A stretch of DNA of 61,557 nucleotides from Holophagaceae bacterium (GTDB lineage Bacteria; Acidobacteriota; Holophagae; Holophagales; Holophagaceae): positions 1 to 61,557 of the forward strand of contig WRHW01000008.1 of assembly GCA_009783055.1 (NCBI GenBank). The letters run 5' to 3'. Each line of letters begins with the position of its first letter. Position 1 is the first letter of the stretch. Shown piece by piece: positions 43,875 to 53,220 of the stretch. Under the pieces are notes generated by a model. That model had not been told where the DNA came from, searched no databases, and was given only the letters and a program-made list of their open reading frames with translations. A program made the translations under genes and the position numbers.

Positions 43875-44270
43875 ATGTATACTGATCCGATTGCAGATTA
43901 TCTCACCCGTATCCGAAATGGCATCATGGCAGGCCATGATGCAGTTGTGATTCCAGCGTCCAACATCAAGGCGCGCCTGTCTGGCATTTTGAAGCAGGAA
44001 GGTTACTTACATAGCTGTAAGTCCGTGGAACATGAAGGCCGCAAGTACCTTGTGCTTGGGCTTAAATACGTGAAAGACAAGGAAAGCGTTATTCATGGCC
44101 TTAAGAGAATTTCTACTCCTGGTTTACGTATTTACGCTGGAGTTAAAAATATCCCTGAAGTTAATGGCGGTTTGGGAATTGCGATTTTGTCTACACCAAA
44201 AGGGTTGTTGACCGGCAAGGATGCTAGGAAACAAAACGTTGGTGGCGAAATAATTGCTCATATCTGGTAG
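43875..44270 (+). CDS. rpsH: 30S ribosomal protein S8
   Basis: A 131-residue primary 16S rRNA-binding protein of the platform; in Escherichia coli it represses the spc operon. Signatures are DPIADYLTRIRNGIMAGHD, IPASNIKARLSGILKQEGYL, and the C-terminal LGIAILSTPKGLLTGKDAR followed by GGEIIAHIW. ATG 43875 follows GCGAGG. The length and ending are canonical. Confidence 0.97.
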   Translation: MYTDPIADYLTRIRNGIMAGHDAVVIPASNIKARLSGILKQEGYLHSCKSVEHEGRKYLVLGLKYVKDKESVIHGLKRISTPGLRIYAGVKNIPEVNGGLGIAILSTPKGLLTGKDARKQNVGGEIIAHIW

Positions 44271-44294
44271 TAGTTTTTTACTGAAGGAAACAAT

Positions 44295-44831
44295 ATGTCT
44301 CGCATAGGAAAGATGCCAGTGACACTGCCAAAAGGCGTGAAAATCACTGTCAATGGAGCTGAGGCCATTGTCGAAGGCTCAAAAGGCAAGCTCGCTTGCC
44401 CGATCCCAAATGGGGTAAGTCTTGATGTTCAGGCTGATTCTGTCTCATTGGCACGCAGTAACGATGAACCTCAAAGCCGTGCCTATCATGGGTTGACCAG
44501 AGCACTTTTGCAAAATGCAGTTGCCGGCGTTACTGACGGATGGAAAAAGGAACTCGACATCGTAGGAGTTGGTTATAAGGCCGCGATGGAGGGAGCTGTG
44601 CTTCGCCTTGATATTGGCTATAGTCATCCAATTTTGTTTAATCCGCCTACTGGTATACAAGTGGCCGTTGAAAAAAATACTCACATTACTATTACCGGGA
44701 TTGACAGGCAATTAGTTGGACAGGTGGCGGCTGATATTCGCCAATTCCGTAAACCTGAACCATACAAAGGCAAGGGTATCAAATACACTAACGAAATTGT
44801 TCGGCGCAAAGCCGGAAAAACTGGTAAATAG
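44295..44831 (+). CDS. rplF: 50S ribosomal protein L6
   Basis: A 178-residue two-domain protein near the sarcin-ricin loop. Signatures are [19 protein letters not shown], the [18 protein letters not shown] segment, [11 protein letters not shown], and the conserved C-terminal [24 protein letters not shown] 44295 follows GAAGGA. It lies between rpsH and rplR, with nine bases to the latter. Confidence 0.97.
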   Translation: MSRIGKMPVTLPKGVKITVNGAEAIVEGSKGKLACPIPNGVSLDVQADSVSLARSNDEPQSRAYHGLTRALLQNAVAGVTDGWKKELDIVGVGYKAAMEGAVLRLDIGYSHPILFNPPTGIQVAVEKNTHITITGIDRQLVGQVAADIRQFRKPEPYKGKGIKYTNEIVRRKAGKTGK

Positions 44832-44839
44832 GGGGAAGC

Positions 44840-45202
44840 ATGCCTAGAGATATTAAGCTTCGCCGTCAAAAAACAAAGGATCGTATTCGCGGTCGGATTT
44901 CTGGTACGCAAGAGAGGCCACGCCTTACGATATACAAGAGTCTTAAGCGGATTTATGCACAAGCAGTTGATGATACTTGTGGAACTACGATTGCCGCCGC
45001 CTCTAGCCTTGAAAAGGGGCTTAAGGATAAATTCAAAAACGGTGCAAACATAGAAGCCGCCAAAGCTGTTGGTGCTCAGATTGCGAATCGTCTTAAGGAA
45101 AAAGGTATTACAACTGTGGTTTTTGATCGCAACGGCAAACTTTATCATGGCCGAATTAAAGCACTGGCCGAAAGTGCCCGTGAAACTGGACTCCAATTCT
45201 GA
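44840..45202 (+). CDS. rplR: 50S ribosomal protein L18
   Basis: A 120-residue protein that binds 5S rRNA together with L5. Signatures are the basic N-terminus ([20 protein letters not shown]), [18 protein letters not shown], and the C-terminal [23 protein letters not shown] 44840 follows GGGGGAAG. Normal length and operon position. Confidence 0.96.
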   Translation: MPRDIKLRRQKTKDRIRGRISGTQERPRLTIYKSLKRIYAQAVDDTCGTTIAAASSLEKGLKDKFKNGANIEAAKAVGAQIANRLKEKGITTVVFDRNGKLYHGRIKALAESARETGLQF

Positions 45203-45213
45203 GGTTAGGCTAT

Positions 45214-45744
45214 ATGGCAAACTCTAATGCAGAAAGCAAGTATTCCCAGACTGAGGCTGAAAAACCCCAGAGCGAATTCAAAGACCAAGTGATTTATGTT
45301 GGTCGCGTAACGAAGGTGGTGAAGGGCGGGAAAAATTTCTCTTTCAGTGCCTTGGTTGTTGTTGGTGATGGTAAAGGCAAGGTTGGATTTGGACTTGGCA
45401 AGGCTCTCGAAGTTCCTTCCGCCATCAAGAAGGGCATCGAAAGTGCAAAACGCAACATGATAAAGGTTCCTGTTACTCCTAACGGTACTCTGCCTCATCA
45501 GATAACAGGTCGCTTTGGTTCTGGCTCTGTTCTTATGAAACCAGCCCCAGAGGGGACAGGTGTTATTGCCGGGGCCGCCGTGCGCGCCATTATGGAAGCA
45601 GTCGGCGTTACAAACGTTCTTACAAAAAATCTCGGTTCTTCTAATCCCCATAATGTTGTTCGTGCGACGTTTGAAGGTTTCAGAAATCTGATGGATCCAT
45701 ACACTGTTTTCATCAACCGCGGTTTGGATCAAGCGGAGGTCTAA
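45214..45744 (+). CDS. rpsE: 30S ribosomal protein S5
   Basis: A 176-residue protein at the mRNA entry site and fidelity centre. The first 20 residues are a Ser/Glu/Gln-rich extension; then [40 protein letters not shown], and the rRNA-binding [20 protein letters not shown]. It ends directly at the rpmD start (next base), showing tight coupling. ATG 45214 follows GAGGTTAGG. Confidence 0.96.
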   Translation: MANSNAESKYSQTEAEKPQSEFKDQVIYVGRVTKVVKGGKNFSFSALVVVGDGKGKVGFGLGKALEVPSAIKKGIESAKRNMIKVPVTPNGTLPHQITGRFGSGSVLMKPAPEGTGVIAGAAVRAIMEAVGVTNVLTKNLGSSNPHNVVRATFEGFRNLMDPYTVFINRGLDQAEV

Positions 45745-45942
45745 ATGTCACAGCTCATAGGAAAAAATGTCATTTTGACTCTTAAACGCTCCACAATATC
45801 GACCGTTCCTAAGCATCGTGCGTTTATTCAGACTCTTGGGCTAAAAAAGGTTGGTGATACTAGGGAATGCGTATACACGCCAAACGTTCACGGCATGGTG
45901 AAGCGTATTCCATACCTCATCGAAGTTACGGTGAAGGGATAA
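45745..45942 (+). CDS. rpmD: 50S ribosomal protein L30
   Basis: A 65-residue protein with the L30 fold: VILTLKRSTISTVPKHRAFI, then LGLKKVGDTRECVYTPNVHGMV and VKRIPYLIEV. Some bacterial lineages have lost L30; it is retained here in its usual position between rpsE and rplO. Starts immediately after the rpsE stop with GGAGG inside the end of rpsE. Confidence 0.94.
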   Translation: MSQLIGKNVILTLKRSTISTVPKHRAFIQTLGLKKVGDTRECVYTPNVHGMVKRIPYLIEVTVKG

Positions 45943-45946
45943 TGAT

Positions 45947-46411
45947 ATGAAATTAAATGAATTAAAGCCGGCTGAAGGATCAGTAAAAAAACGCAAACGC
46001 GTGGGCAGAGGACCTGGCTCCGGGCTTGGGAAAACGGCTGGACGTGGCGAGAATGGCCAAAAATCACGGCGAGGATACAGCAAACAAAGGGGGTTTGAGG
46101 GTGGTCAGATGCCACTTCACAGACGGCTACCGAAGCGTGGATTTACCAACATTTTTGCACCAGTTACAAAAGAAATTACTCTGTCTGTTATCTCGGCATA
46201 CTTTAAAGATGGTGAAACTGTCAATATTGAGGCACTTAGAGCAAAAAAAATTGTCAGCCCAAAAGTAGATCGCGTTGTAGTTCTGGCGTCTGGCGAGCTG
46301 ACTTGTAAAATATCAGTTGAGGTTGACCGTGTAACAAAGGGTGCCAGAGAAGCAATCGCGGCAAAGGGTGGTACTGTCAACGAATCAACCATAACGAATG
46401 CCAAAAAATAA
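45947..46411 (+). CDS. rplO: 50S ribosomal protein L15
   Basis: A 154-residue late-assembly protein with the Gly/Arg-rich N-terminal extension that penetrates rRNA: MKLNELKPAEGSVKKRKRVG, RGPGSGLGKTAGRGENGQKS, then GFEGGQMPLHRRLPKRGF. The C-terminal beta domain ends ESTITNAKK. ATG 45947 lies four bases after rpmD; secY follows by 11 bases, the standard spc order. Confidence 0.96.
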   Translation: MKLNELKPAEGSVKKRKRVGRGPGSGLGKTAGRGENGQKSRRGYSKQRGFEGGQMPLHRRLPKRGFTNIFAPVTKEITLSVISAYFKDGETVNIEALRAKKIVSPKVDRVVVLASGELTCKISVEVDRVTKGAREAIAAKGGTVNESTITNAKK

Positions 46412-46422
46412 GGCGGACGTGA

Positions 46423-47781
46423 ATGGAATACATCCGGCAAATTTTTACCAACCCTGAACTTCGCAAGCGTCTTATTTTTACGCTTGTGATGCTCGCTATT
46501 TTCCGTCTCGGGGTGCATGTATCTGTGCCAGGTGTAAATGTGGATGCTCTACAGGCGGCCCTACACGGTAAAGCCGGAGATCTTACTGGTATTATTGATT
46601 TGTTTTCTGGTGGTGGATTCAAAAAATTCTCCATTTTTGCTTTAGGGATAACTCCTTACATTACTGCAAGTATCGTTTTGCAGTTGATGGGGGCGGTGAT
46701 ACCCCAGCTTGAGCAACTCCAGAAAAAAGAGGGCGAAGCCGGAAGGCGAAAAATTAATCAGTGGACTAGATACTTAACTGTTGGCCTTTCTTTCATTCAG
46801 GGTCTGGGGATTGCCACGTTGGCGCAGAGTTTTGGTGAGGAAGTTGTTCCAAATGCAGACATAAGTTTCAAGCTGATGTGTGCGTTTACACTTGCAACGG
46901 GCACTGTATTCATCATGTGGATTGGTGAGCAGATTACTGAGCGAGGTATTGGAAACGGTATTTCTCTCATGATTTTTGCTGGAATTGTCTCTGGATTGCC
47001 TAGGGGTGTCCAGACTATTGCGGATAAGTTCGTGGAATCTATCAGAGGTACAGGTCAGAATCAGACACCTCCAGGTTTCTATTTCTTGTTAATTGCAGTA
47101 ATGATTGCTGTCCTTCTCGCAGTTGTGATGATGGAAAACTCCTATAGGCGTATTCCTATTCACTATGCAAGGCGAGTTGATTCTTCTCGTATGGCCAGCC
47201 AGCGGAGTTCATATCTTCCCCTGAAGGTAAACACTGGTGGCGTGATGCCTGTGATTTTTGCTAGTTCAGTTATTTATTTTCCTGCAACTATTGCACAGTT
47301 TGCACGCTGGGAATGGCTCCAAAAGGCCGCCAGTTATATAAGCTACGATAGCCACTTCTGGATTTATACACCTGTATTTGTTGGGATTGTTGTTTTCTTC
47401 GCTTTCTTCTATACAAGCATTGTATTTAACCCTGATGAGACTGCAGAAAACATGAAACGAAGTGGCGGGTATATTCCTGGTATTAGGCCGGGTAAAGAGA
47501 CCAGTATTTACATGGATGGCATACTTTCCAAGCTGACTTTTGTTGGTGCATTGTATCTAGCTGTTGTGTCTATTGTGCCTCTGATTCTGATGAAAAATGT
47601 GCCTGGTATGTCCAATATCTATTACGGTGGCACGTCGCTATTGATTGTTGTAGGCGTTGCAATGGATACTGTGGCTCAATTCAATAGCCACCAAGCTATG
47701 AGACGCTACGATGGATTCCTCGAAAAGGGAAGAATTCGGAGCAATAAGGGCGGTCGAGGGCCTGTGGTTCGGGTGAACTAA
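46423..47781 (+). CDS. secY: Protein translocase subunit SecY
   Basis: The 452-residue channel protein of the Sec translocon, with ten predicted membrane helices. Signatures are RKRLIFTLVMLAIFRLGVHV, VDALQ, the plug-region SGGGFKKFSIFALGITPYI, TERGIGNGISLMIFAGI, and the C-terminal GYIPGIRPGKETSIYMDGIL loop. It ends RSNKGGRGPVVRVN. The last codons join adk with a one-base overlap, a conserved secY-adk linkage. Confidence 0.97.
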   Translation: MEYIRQIFTNPELRKRLIFTLVMLAIFRLGVHVSVPGVNVDALQAALHGKAGDLTGIIDLFSGGGFKKFSIFALGITPYITASIVLQLMGAVIPQLEQLQKKEGEAGRRKINQWTRYLTVGLSFIQGLGIATLAQSFGEEVVPNADISFKLMCAFTLATGTVFIMWIGEQITERGIGNGISLMIFAGIVSGLPRGVQTIADKFVESIRGTGQNQTPPGFYFLLIAVMIAVLLAVVMMENSYRRIPIHYARRVDSSRMASQRSSYLPLKVNTGGVMPVIFASSVIYFPATIAQFARWEWLQKAASYISYDSHFWIYTPVFVGIVVFFAFFYTSIVFNPDETAENMKRSGGYIPGIRPGKETSIYMDGILSKLTFVGALYLAVVSIVPLILMKNVPGMSNIYYGGTSLLIVVGVAMDTVAQFNSHQAMRRYDGFLEKGRIRSNKGGRGPVVRVN

Positions 47782-48434
47782 TGAGGCTCCATCTTATTTT
47801 TGGTGCTCCTGGTTCTGGAAAAGGTTCTCTAGCTAAACTAGTTAATGAAAAATTTGCTTTGACCCATCTGTCAACTGGTGATATTCTGAGGGACTCTGTT
47901 TCCAAGGAAACCGAGGTTGGCCTTCGGGTCAAGGCCAGTATGGCCAATGGCACACTGGTGGACGATGACACTGTCAATGGGATAGTCTTTGCGCGGCTGC
48001 AAGATGAAACCAGAGGCGTGTTATTTGATGGTTATCCACGAACTCTTAAGCAAGCGATTGCCCTTGACGACTTCCTCTCGAAAACGGGCTCTGAGTTTGG
48101 GTTAGTGGTATACATCGATGTCCCGATGTCTGTCTTGGAAAGTAGGATTGTTGGTCGCCGTGTCTGCGGTAACAACGCATGTGGGGCAATATACCACGTA
48201 GTCCGAAAAAAACCTGTGGTTGATGGCATTTGCGATTTCTGTAATGGATTGCTCATTCAGCGGTCGGATGACACTTCACAAGCATTTCATGCTCGTATGG
48301 CAGAATTTAATGCCACATATGAGCCAATGCTTGCGCACTACAGGGGAAAGCCCAACTACCGACAGGTTGATGGTATTGGTTTACCGGATGAGGTTTTCAA
48401 TGCCATTTCAATGCTTTATGAGGAGTACGTTTGA
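47781..48434 (+). CDS. adk: Adenylate kinase, zinc-lid type
   Basis: Interconverts ATP, AMP and ADP. 217 residues: P-loop GAPGSGKGS (8-16), [21 protein letters not shown], and a long LID domain carrying four cysteines (C129, C134, C151, C154), typical of zinc-stabilised adenylate kinases, with an unusual C-x4-C first pair. Start ATG overlaps the secY stop by one base. infA follows at once; the methionine aminopeptidase gene map, often between adk and infA, is absent. Confidence 0.96.
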   Translation: MRLHLIFGAPGSGKGSLAKLVNEKFALTHLSTGDILRDSVSKETEVGLRVKASMANGTLVDDDTVNGIVFARLQDETRGVLFDGYPRTLKQAIALDDFLSKTGSEFGLVVYIDVPMSVLESRIVGRRVCGNNACGAIYHVVRKKPVVDGICDFCNGLLIQRSDDTSQAFHARMAEFNATYEPMLAHYRGKPNYRQVDGIGLPDEVFNAISMLYEEYV

Positions 48435-48649
48435 GCAAAGAAGAGGCCATTGAGCTGGAAGCCACAGTGGTAGAGTCGTTGCCCAACGCGGTATTCCGCG
48501 TAGAGTTGGAAAACAAACACCAGATTCTTGCACATATTAGTGGAAAGATGCGCAAGAATTTTATCCGTATCCTGCCTGGAGACAGGGTTCTTGTGGAAGT
48601 CACTCCATATGATCTAACACGGGGACGGATAATCTATCGTTTTAAGTAA
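48431..48649 (+). CDS. infA: Translation initiation factor IF-1
   Basis: A 72-residue OB-fold factor that occupies the ribosomal A site during initiation. Signatures are [41 protein letters not shown] and [13 protein letters not shown]. Start is TTG 48431 overlapping the adk stop by four bases (TTGA). RBS AGGAG lies in the adk end. Length is exactly typical. Confidence 0.96.
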   Translation: MSKEEAIELEATVVESLPNAVFRVELENKHQILAHISGKMRKNFIRILPGDRVLVEVTPYDLTRGRIIYRFK

Positions 48650-48677
48650 CGTTTCCATTTTTCTGAGGTCTCTCGAA

Positions 48678-48794
48678 ATGAAATTAAGACCATCTATCAA
48701 AAAAATGTGTGAACATTGCAAAATAGTCAGGCGAGAAGGTGTCGCTAGAGTTATTTGCAAAAAGAACCCAAAGCATAAACAACGTCAAGGCTAA
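48678..48794 (+). CDS. rpmJ: 50S ribosomal protein L36, zinc-binding form
   Basis: A 38-codon gene easily missed by length cut-offs. The protein starts [20 protein letters not shown] and ends [11 protein letters not shown], with Zn ligands C11, C14, C27 and His33, the C+ form. It stabilises helices near the L7/L12 stalk base. Located between infA and rpsM, the conserved place for rpmJ. ATG 48678 follows GAGG at 48666 with a slightly long spacing. Confidence 0.97.
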   Translation: MKLRPSIKKMCEHCKIVRREGVARVICKKNPKHKQRQG

Positions 48795-48803
48795 GGAGAC
48801 TGC

Positions 48804-49172
48804 ATGGCACGTATTGCAGGAATCGACCTGCCAGCTACAAAGCGAATTGAAATTGCCCTCACATACATATATGGCGTGGGGCGTCCTAAAGCCCATAGCA
48901 TCCTTGACCGAGCCAAAGTGGACTATGGCACTAAGGTGAGGGATCTTACTGAGGATGAAGTGGGGCGCATCCGCCGTGTTATCACTTCAGAGGAGACTGT
49001 CGAAGGCGATCTTCGAAAGAATATTAGTCTAGATATAAAAAGGCTAATGGACATTAGTTGTTATCGCGGAATCCGCCACCGAAAGGGGCTACCAGTTCGT
49101 GGCCAGCGCACGCATACTAACTCGCGTACCCGAAAGGGCAAGCGCAGAGCCATTGCCGGCAAAAAGAAATAG
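48804..49172 (+). CDS. rpsM: 30S ribosomal protein S13
   Basis: A 122-residue head protein contacting tRNA and 50S bridges. Signatures are [32 protein letters not shown], and the basic C-terminal [20 protein letters not shown] followed by [15 protein letters not shown] 48804 follows AAGGAG. It opens the alpha-operon block rpsM-rpsK-rpsD-rpoA-rplQ. Confidence 0.97.
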   Translation: MARIAGIDLPATKRIEIALTYIYGVGRPKAHSILDRAKVDYGTKVRDLTEDEVGRIRRVITSEETVEGDLRKNISLDIKRLMDISCYRGIRHRKGLPVRGQRTHTNSRTRKGKRRAIAGKKK

Positions 49173-49185
49173 GTTGAGGTAGGTT

Positions 49186-49593
49186 ATGGCAAAAACTCAG
49201 TCGAAGACTGCCGGAAAAAAGGTGGTCAAGAAAAGGGAAAAGAAAAATGTTCCCCATGGCATTGCTCATGTGCATGCCTCGTTTAACAATACAATCATTT
49301 CTATCTCTGATCCGATGGGCAACATGCTTAGTTGGGCATCCAGTGGAAATCAGAATTTTCGTGGAACTCGCAAAGGTACACCTTATGCCGCACAAATAGC
49401 GGCAGGAGTGGCCGCGGAGGCCGCTAAGGAACATGGCATCCGCTCTGTAGACATTCGAGTAAAAGGCCCTGGTGCTGGGCGTGAGTCAGCGATTCGTGCG
49501 CTAAATGCTTGCGGAATACAGGTGACAAGTATTCGTGACGTAACCCCAATACCCCATAACGGATGCCGCCCCCCAAAACGGCGCCGAGTTTAA
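49186..49593 (+). CDS. rpsK: 30S ribosomal protein S11
   Basis: A 135-residue platform protein close to the mRNA exit. A lysine-rich N-terminal extension (about 1-20) precedes [20 protein letters not shown], then [27 protein letters not shown]-like [18 protein letters not shown] and the C-terminal [18 protein letters not shown], the family hallmark. Normal position after rpsM. Confidence 0.97.
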   Translation: MAKTQSKTAGKKVVKKREKKNVPHGIAHVHASFNNTIISISDPMGNMLSWASSGNQNFRGTRKGTPYAAQIAAGVAAEAAKEHGIRSVDIRVKGPGAGRESAIRALNACGIQVTSIRDVTPIPHNGCRPPKRRRV

Positions 49594-49608
49594 GAGAGGA
49601 GGATTTCA

Positions 49609-50241
49609 ATGGCTCGATATACTGAAGCCGCCTGCCGCCTCTGTCGGCGCGAAGGCATGAAACTTTTTTTGAAGGGCGATCGTTGCTTCAAAGAAAAATG
49701 TTCGTTTGAAACACGCAAGGGCAAAATTCCTGGCCAGCACGGAGCTGGCAAACTTAAAAAGCCAACGGGCTACGCCCTTCAGCTTCGTGAAAAGCAAAAA
49801 GTTAAGCGAATATACGGAGTTCTGGAAAAGCAGTTTCGCCTGTATTTTGAAAAAGCAGAAAAGAAACGAGGGGTGACAGGACATAATCTGCTAGCACTGT
49901 TGGAAAGTCGCTTGGATAATGTTGTTTACCGCATGGGTTTTGCCGCTAGTCGCCGCACAGCGCGACAGATGGTTTTGCACGGCCATATACTTGTCAATGG
50001 TAAGAGAGTGGATATTCCATCCTTTATCACTAAGACAGGGCAAATTATTGAACTAGTTGCTAGTGCGCGTGAAATTGAATCAGTAAAATCTTCTGTTGAA
50101 ACTGCCGCAGGTAGGGGAATTCCCAAATGGCTCTCTTTCGATGCCGCGGCATTCAAGGGTCAGGTTACAGCTGTTCCCATGCGAGAAGATGTATCACTTG
50201 ATATCAACGAGCAACTTATCGTCGAACTCTACAGTAAGTAA
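49609..50241 (+). CDS. rpsD: 30S ribosomal protein S4, Cys4 zinc form
   Basis: A 210-residue primary assembly protein and fidelity factor. The N-terminus carries four cysteines (C9, C12, C26, C31) that can bind zinc, the C+ form. Then [20 protein letters not shown], the S4 RNA-binding domain ([37 protein letters not shown]). S4 represses the alpha operon in Escherichia coli. ATG 49609 follows GAGGAGG. Confidence 0.97.
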   Translation: MARYTEAACRLCRREGMKLFLKGDRCFKEKCSFETRKGKIPGQHGAGKLKKPTGYALQLREKQKVKRIYGVLEKQFRLYFEKAEKKRGVTGHNLLALLESRLDNVVYRMGFAASRRTARQMVLHGHILVNGKRVDIPSFITKTGQIIELVASAREIESVKSSVETAAGRGIPKWLSFDAAAFKGQVTAVPMREDVSLDINEQLIVELYSK

Positions 50242-50251
50242 GGGGCAATGG

Positions 50252-51223
50252 ATGCTAAATATTAGTGATTTTCAGCGTCCGCGATTTGCGGAATTAACAG
50301 CCACCACAAAGACAAGTTCTTTTGGTGAGTTTATCGCATACCCTTTTGAAAGAGGATTTGCTACAACTGTTGGACATTCTTTGAGGCGCGTTCTGCTGAG
50401 TAGTATCAATGGAGCGGCGGTAACTAATGTGCGAATCAAGGGCGTACAGCACGAATTTACAACCTTGCCAGGGGTCTGGGAAGATATCACCCACATCCTG
50501 CTAAACATCAAGGATATACCTTTCAAACTGCATGTAAACTCACCCCAGATAGTGACTCTTTCCTTCAAGGGGGAAGGTGTCGTTACATCGAAAGACATTC
50601 GTTGCAACCAAAATCTGGATGTAGTCAATCCTGATATTCATATCGCAACCTTAGGTGAAGATGGCGAATTAGAAATGGAAATACAAGTTAGTCCAGGGCG
50701 CGGTTTTGTAACGGCAGATCGCAACATGGATGAGAGACTTGCCGCAGGGTTTATTCCATTGGATTCAAACCATAGTCCTATTACCAGAGTAAATTACAAT
50801 ATCGAAGCCGCACGTGTTGGACAAAGTACCGAATTTGAAAAATTGGTTTTGCAGGTTTGGACAAACGGCACTGTAGACCCGCAAGATGCAGTTAGCGATG
50901 CCTCTCTGATTCTCAGGGAACACTTCCTTATTTTTGCTCGTCAGGATGAAGATTTACTTGATCTGGAAGGTGGTTCGATGGCTTTCTCCAGTGAGAGCGT
51001 CAATGCACTCCTTGGCAAGTCTGTGGAAGAACTGGAGCTTTCTGTTAGAGCCAACAACTGTCTTAGAAATGCCAGTATCACCTCGATTGGAGAGCTAGTG
51101 CAGAGAACAGAAGCAGAATTGATGAAGACAAAGAATTTTGGCAAAAAATCCCTCCAAGAAATCAAAGATGAATTAACTCGTCTGGGGTTATCCCTTGGGA
51201 TGCGCCTTGATCAAGACTTTTGA
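50252..51223 (+). CDS. rpoA: RNA polymerase subunit alpha
   Basis: The 323-residue assembly platform of RNA polymerase. The N-terminal dimerisation domain shows [20 protein letters not shown] and [15 protein letters not shown]; the alpha-CTD, which binds UP elements and activators, shows [20 protein letters not shown], and [19 protein letters not shown] 50252 gives [12 protein letters not shown] after AGGGG and lies ten bases after rpsD; a longer frame into rpsD is not credible. rplQ follows with a 20-base gap. Confidence 0.97.
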   Translation: MLNISDFQRPRFAELTATTKTSSFGEFIAYPFERGFATTVGHSLRRVLLSSINGAAVTNVRIKGVQHEFTTLPGVWEDITHILLNIKDIPFKLHVNSPQIVTLSFKGEGVVTSKDIRCNQNLDVVNPDIHIATLGEDGELEMEIQVSPGRGFVTADRNMDERLAAGFIPLDSNHSPITRVNYNIEAARVGQSTEFEKLVLQVWTNGTVDPQDAVSDASLILREHFLIFARQDEDLLDLEGGSMAFSSESVNALLGKSVEELELSVRANNCLRNASITSIGELVQRTEAELMKTKNFGKKSLQEIKDELTRLGLSLGMRLDQDF

Positions 51224-51243
51224 TTGATAAAAACGGAGAAAAT

Positions 51244-51648
51244 ATGCGTCACAATGTTTCTGGAAAACGGTTTGGTCGTACAACAAACCAGCGTAAGGCT
51301 TTGATGAAAAATTTGGCAACTGCCCTCTTGCAGAGCGAAAGAATCCAAACAACATTGGTAAAAGCAAAAGAACTTCGTAAGTTTGTAGAGCCTTTTATTA
51401 CCCTCGCAAAGGCTGATACTGTCGCTAATAGACGGTTGGCTATGGCACGGCTAGGCAATAAAGCTGTTGTTACCAAGTTGTTTACACCTGAATTTCGCGC
51501 CCGTTTTAGTGAACGCCCAGGTGGGTATACCCGGATTCTAAAGACAGGCCACAGGCACGGCGATGCGGCTGATTTGGCTTTGATCGAACTTGTCGATTAC
51601 GTATTACCTCCGCCGGGTGAGAGTATAGCATCTTCAACCACAGATTAG
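51244..51648 (+). CDS. rplQ: 50S ribosomal protein L17
   Basis: A 134-residue protein at the tunnel exit. Signatures are [40 protein letters not shown], and the [20 protein letters not shown] core followed by [11 protein letters not shown] 51244 follows CGGAGAA; an upstream TTG (51220) overlapping the rpoA stop would add eight residues. The C-terminal tail is short and Ser/Thr-rich. It closes the ribosomal cluster before a terminator hairpin. Confidence 0.97.
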   Translation: MRHNVSGKRFGRTTNQRKALMKNLATALLQSERIQTTLVKAKELRKFVEPFITLAKADTVANRRLAMARLGNKAVVTKLFTPEFRARFSERPGGYTRILKTGHRHGDAADLALIELVDYVLPPPGESIASSTTD

Positions 51649-51663
51649 TTTTTTTGAACTTTC

Positions 51664-51705
51664 GATAGACCAAAGTGCTAAACCAAATTGACACTTTGGT
51701 CTATC
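51664..51705. terminator. Bidirectional terminator hairpin, rplQ / purA
   Basis: A perfect 14-bp stem (GATAGACCAAAGTG 51664-51677 / CACTTTGGTCTATC 51692-51705) with a 14-base loop, between convergent genes and two bases from the purA stop. Flanking U-tracts are modest. Confidence 0.75.
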
Positions 51706-51707
51706 TG

Positions 51708-53012
51708 TTATTTGAGCCAGCCTTGCAACCATGACTCTGGCGGTACGAATCCGTCGCCACGGTCTGGCCCAGTGCTGATGTACGCTATCGGTACTCCGGT
51801 TTCTTTTGCAATAGCATTAATATATCTTTGAGCCTGCACAGGGAGGTCATTCCAGTTTGTTATTCCTTTTGTAGGGGTGCTCCATCCTTCATAGTACTCA
51901 GTTATTGGCTCAATGTTTTCCCAATCGTAAGCGGTAGAAGGTATGCTGGTTATGCGATTTCCTTCCTTGGTCTTATAGTCTTTTACAATGCCGATGGGGT
52001 TTAATCCGTCGAGGACATCCAGCTTCATAATTCCAAGACCATCGACCCCACTCACATTGCAGGAATGACGCAAGGCAACAGTATCCAGCCATCCACAACG
52101 CCTTGGCCGGCCTGTAGTAGTTCCGAATTCATGTCCAATTTGGCGAATTTGTTCGCCTATCGAATCATCTAATTCACTCGGAAATGGTCCTGCACCAACC
52201 CTCGTAGTATATGCCTTTGCAATACCGAGCACCTTATCTAACACTTTGGGGGGGAGGCCAGTACCCGTGAATAATCCCCCGATACTGCAGTTAGAGCTAG
52301 TGACAAAAGGATAGGTGCCATGATCAATGTCAAGCATTGTGGCTTGTGCACCTTCAAAGAGAATTGATTCTTGCCTCTGCCATGCTTCATGCAGGTATAC
52401 CTGCGTGTTGCCAATACATTTTTTTAGCGGAGTGATCAAAGAATTTAGATTTTGGAGAACGTCTTCTGGCGAAAGCAAGGTGGTGTCTTTTCCAACTATG
52501 AGTTGCACTTCTTTGTACACATTTGATATTCGCGATAGAGCCTTTGGCGTGTCTAGGTCTCCAATTCGGATTCCCTGCCGTGATGCTTTCATTTCGTATG
52601 CAGGCCCAATGCCCCTTCCAGTAGTTCCAATTCGATCAGAATAATTTTCTCTCCAATTATCTAGGGCAATATAGTAGGGCAGAATTAAATGTGCGTTGGA
52701 AGATATTAGCAGTCTGTCAAGAACTTCAATACCCCTCATCCTGAGACGTTCCAATTCTTGATGGAAAACTTCCAGGTTCAAGACAACGCCACTGCCAATT
52801 ACTAGGAAACATTCTGAGTGCAGGGCACCGCTGGGAACTTGATGCAAGGCTATTGATTTTCCGTTGACAACAACAGTATGACCGGCGTTATTGCCTCCTT
52901 GAAATCTGACAACGTTTTTGAAGCTTGCGCTAAATAAGTCTATGACTTTACCTTTGCCTTCATCGCCCCACTGCAATCCGAGAATGGCTAGATTTTCTGA
53001 AGGTTTATCCAT
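51708..53012 (-). CDS. purA: Adenylosuccinate synthetase
   Basis: Makes adenylosuccinate from IMP and aspartate using GTP, the first committed step to AMP. The 434-residue protein has the GTP-binding loop LQWGDEGKGKVIDLF, GGNNAGHTVVV with the catalytic His, IGTTGRGIGPAYEMKASRQG, LFEGAQATMLDIDHGTYPF, and the C-terminal YISTGPDRGDGF. ATG 53012 is the standard position. It is divergent from clpC across a 208-base AT-rich spacer and convergent with the ribosomal cluster. Confidence 0.97.
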   Translation of the reverse strand: MDKPSENLAILGLQWGDEGKGKVIDLFSASFKNVVRFQGGNNAGHTVVVNGKSIALHQVPSGALHSECFLVIGSGVVLNLEVFHQELERLRMRGIEVLDRLLISSNAHLILPYYIALDNWRENYSDRIGTTGRGIGPAYEMKASRQGIRIGDLDTPKALSRISNVYKEVQLIVGKDTTLLSPEDVLQNLNSLITPLKKCIGNTQVYLHEAWQRQESILFEGAQATMLDIDHGTYPFVTSSNCSIGGLFTGTGLPPKVLDKVLGIAKAYTTRVGAGPFPSELDDSIGEQIRQIGHEFGTTTGRPRRCGWLDTVALRHSCNVSGVDGLGIMKLDVLDGLNPIGIVKDYKTKEGNRITSIPSTAYDWENIEPITEYYEGWSTPTKGITNWNDLPVQAQRYINAIAKETGVPIAYISTGPDRGDGFVPPESWLQGWLK

Positions 53013-53220
53013 GCTCTGAACCCTTCCAAAATGCTCGCATCAAAATGTTATTTGACCAAAGAACTGTTGGCAGTTTTGCAATAAATGCCCAAAACTAGAT
53101 TATCGCTGAAATTAGGAAAAATTATTAGAGTTAATCCATAATAGAAAAAAAATTAAAAAAAGCGTTAATCTAGGAATAGTCCACTGGATATTGTAGAGAG
53201 TGGGTATTATCGAGGTTGCA

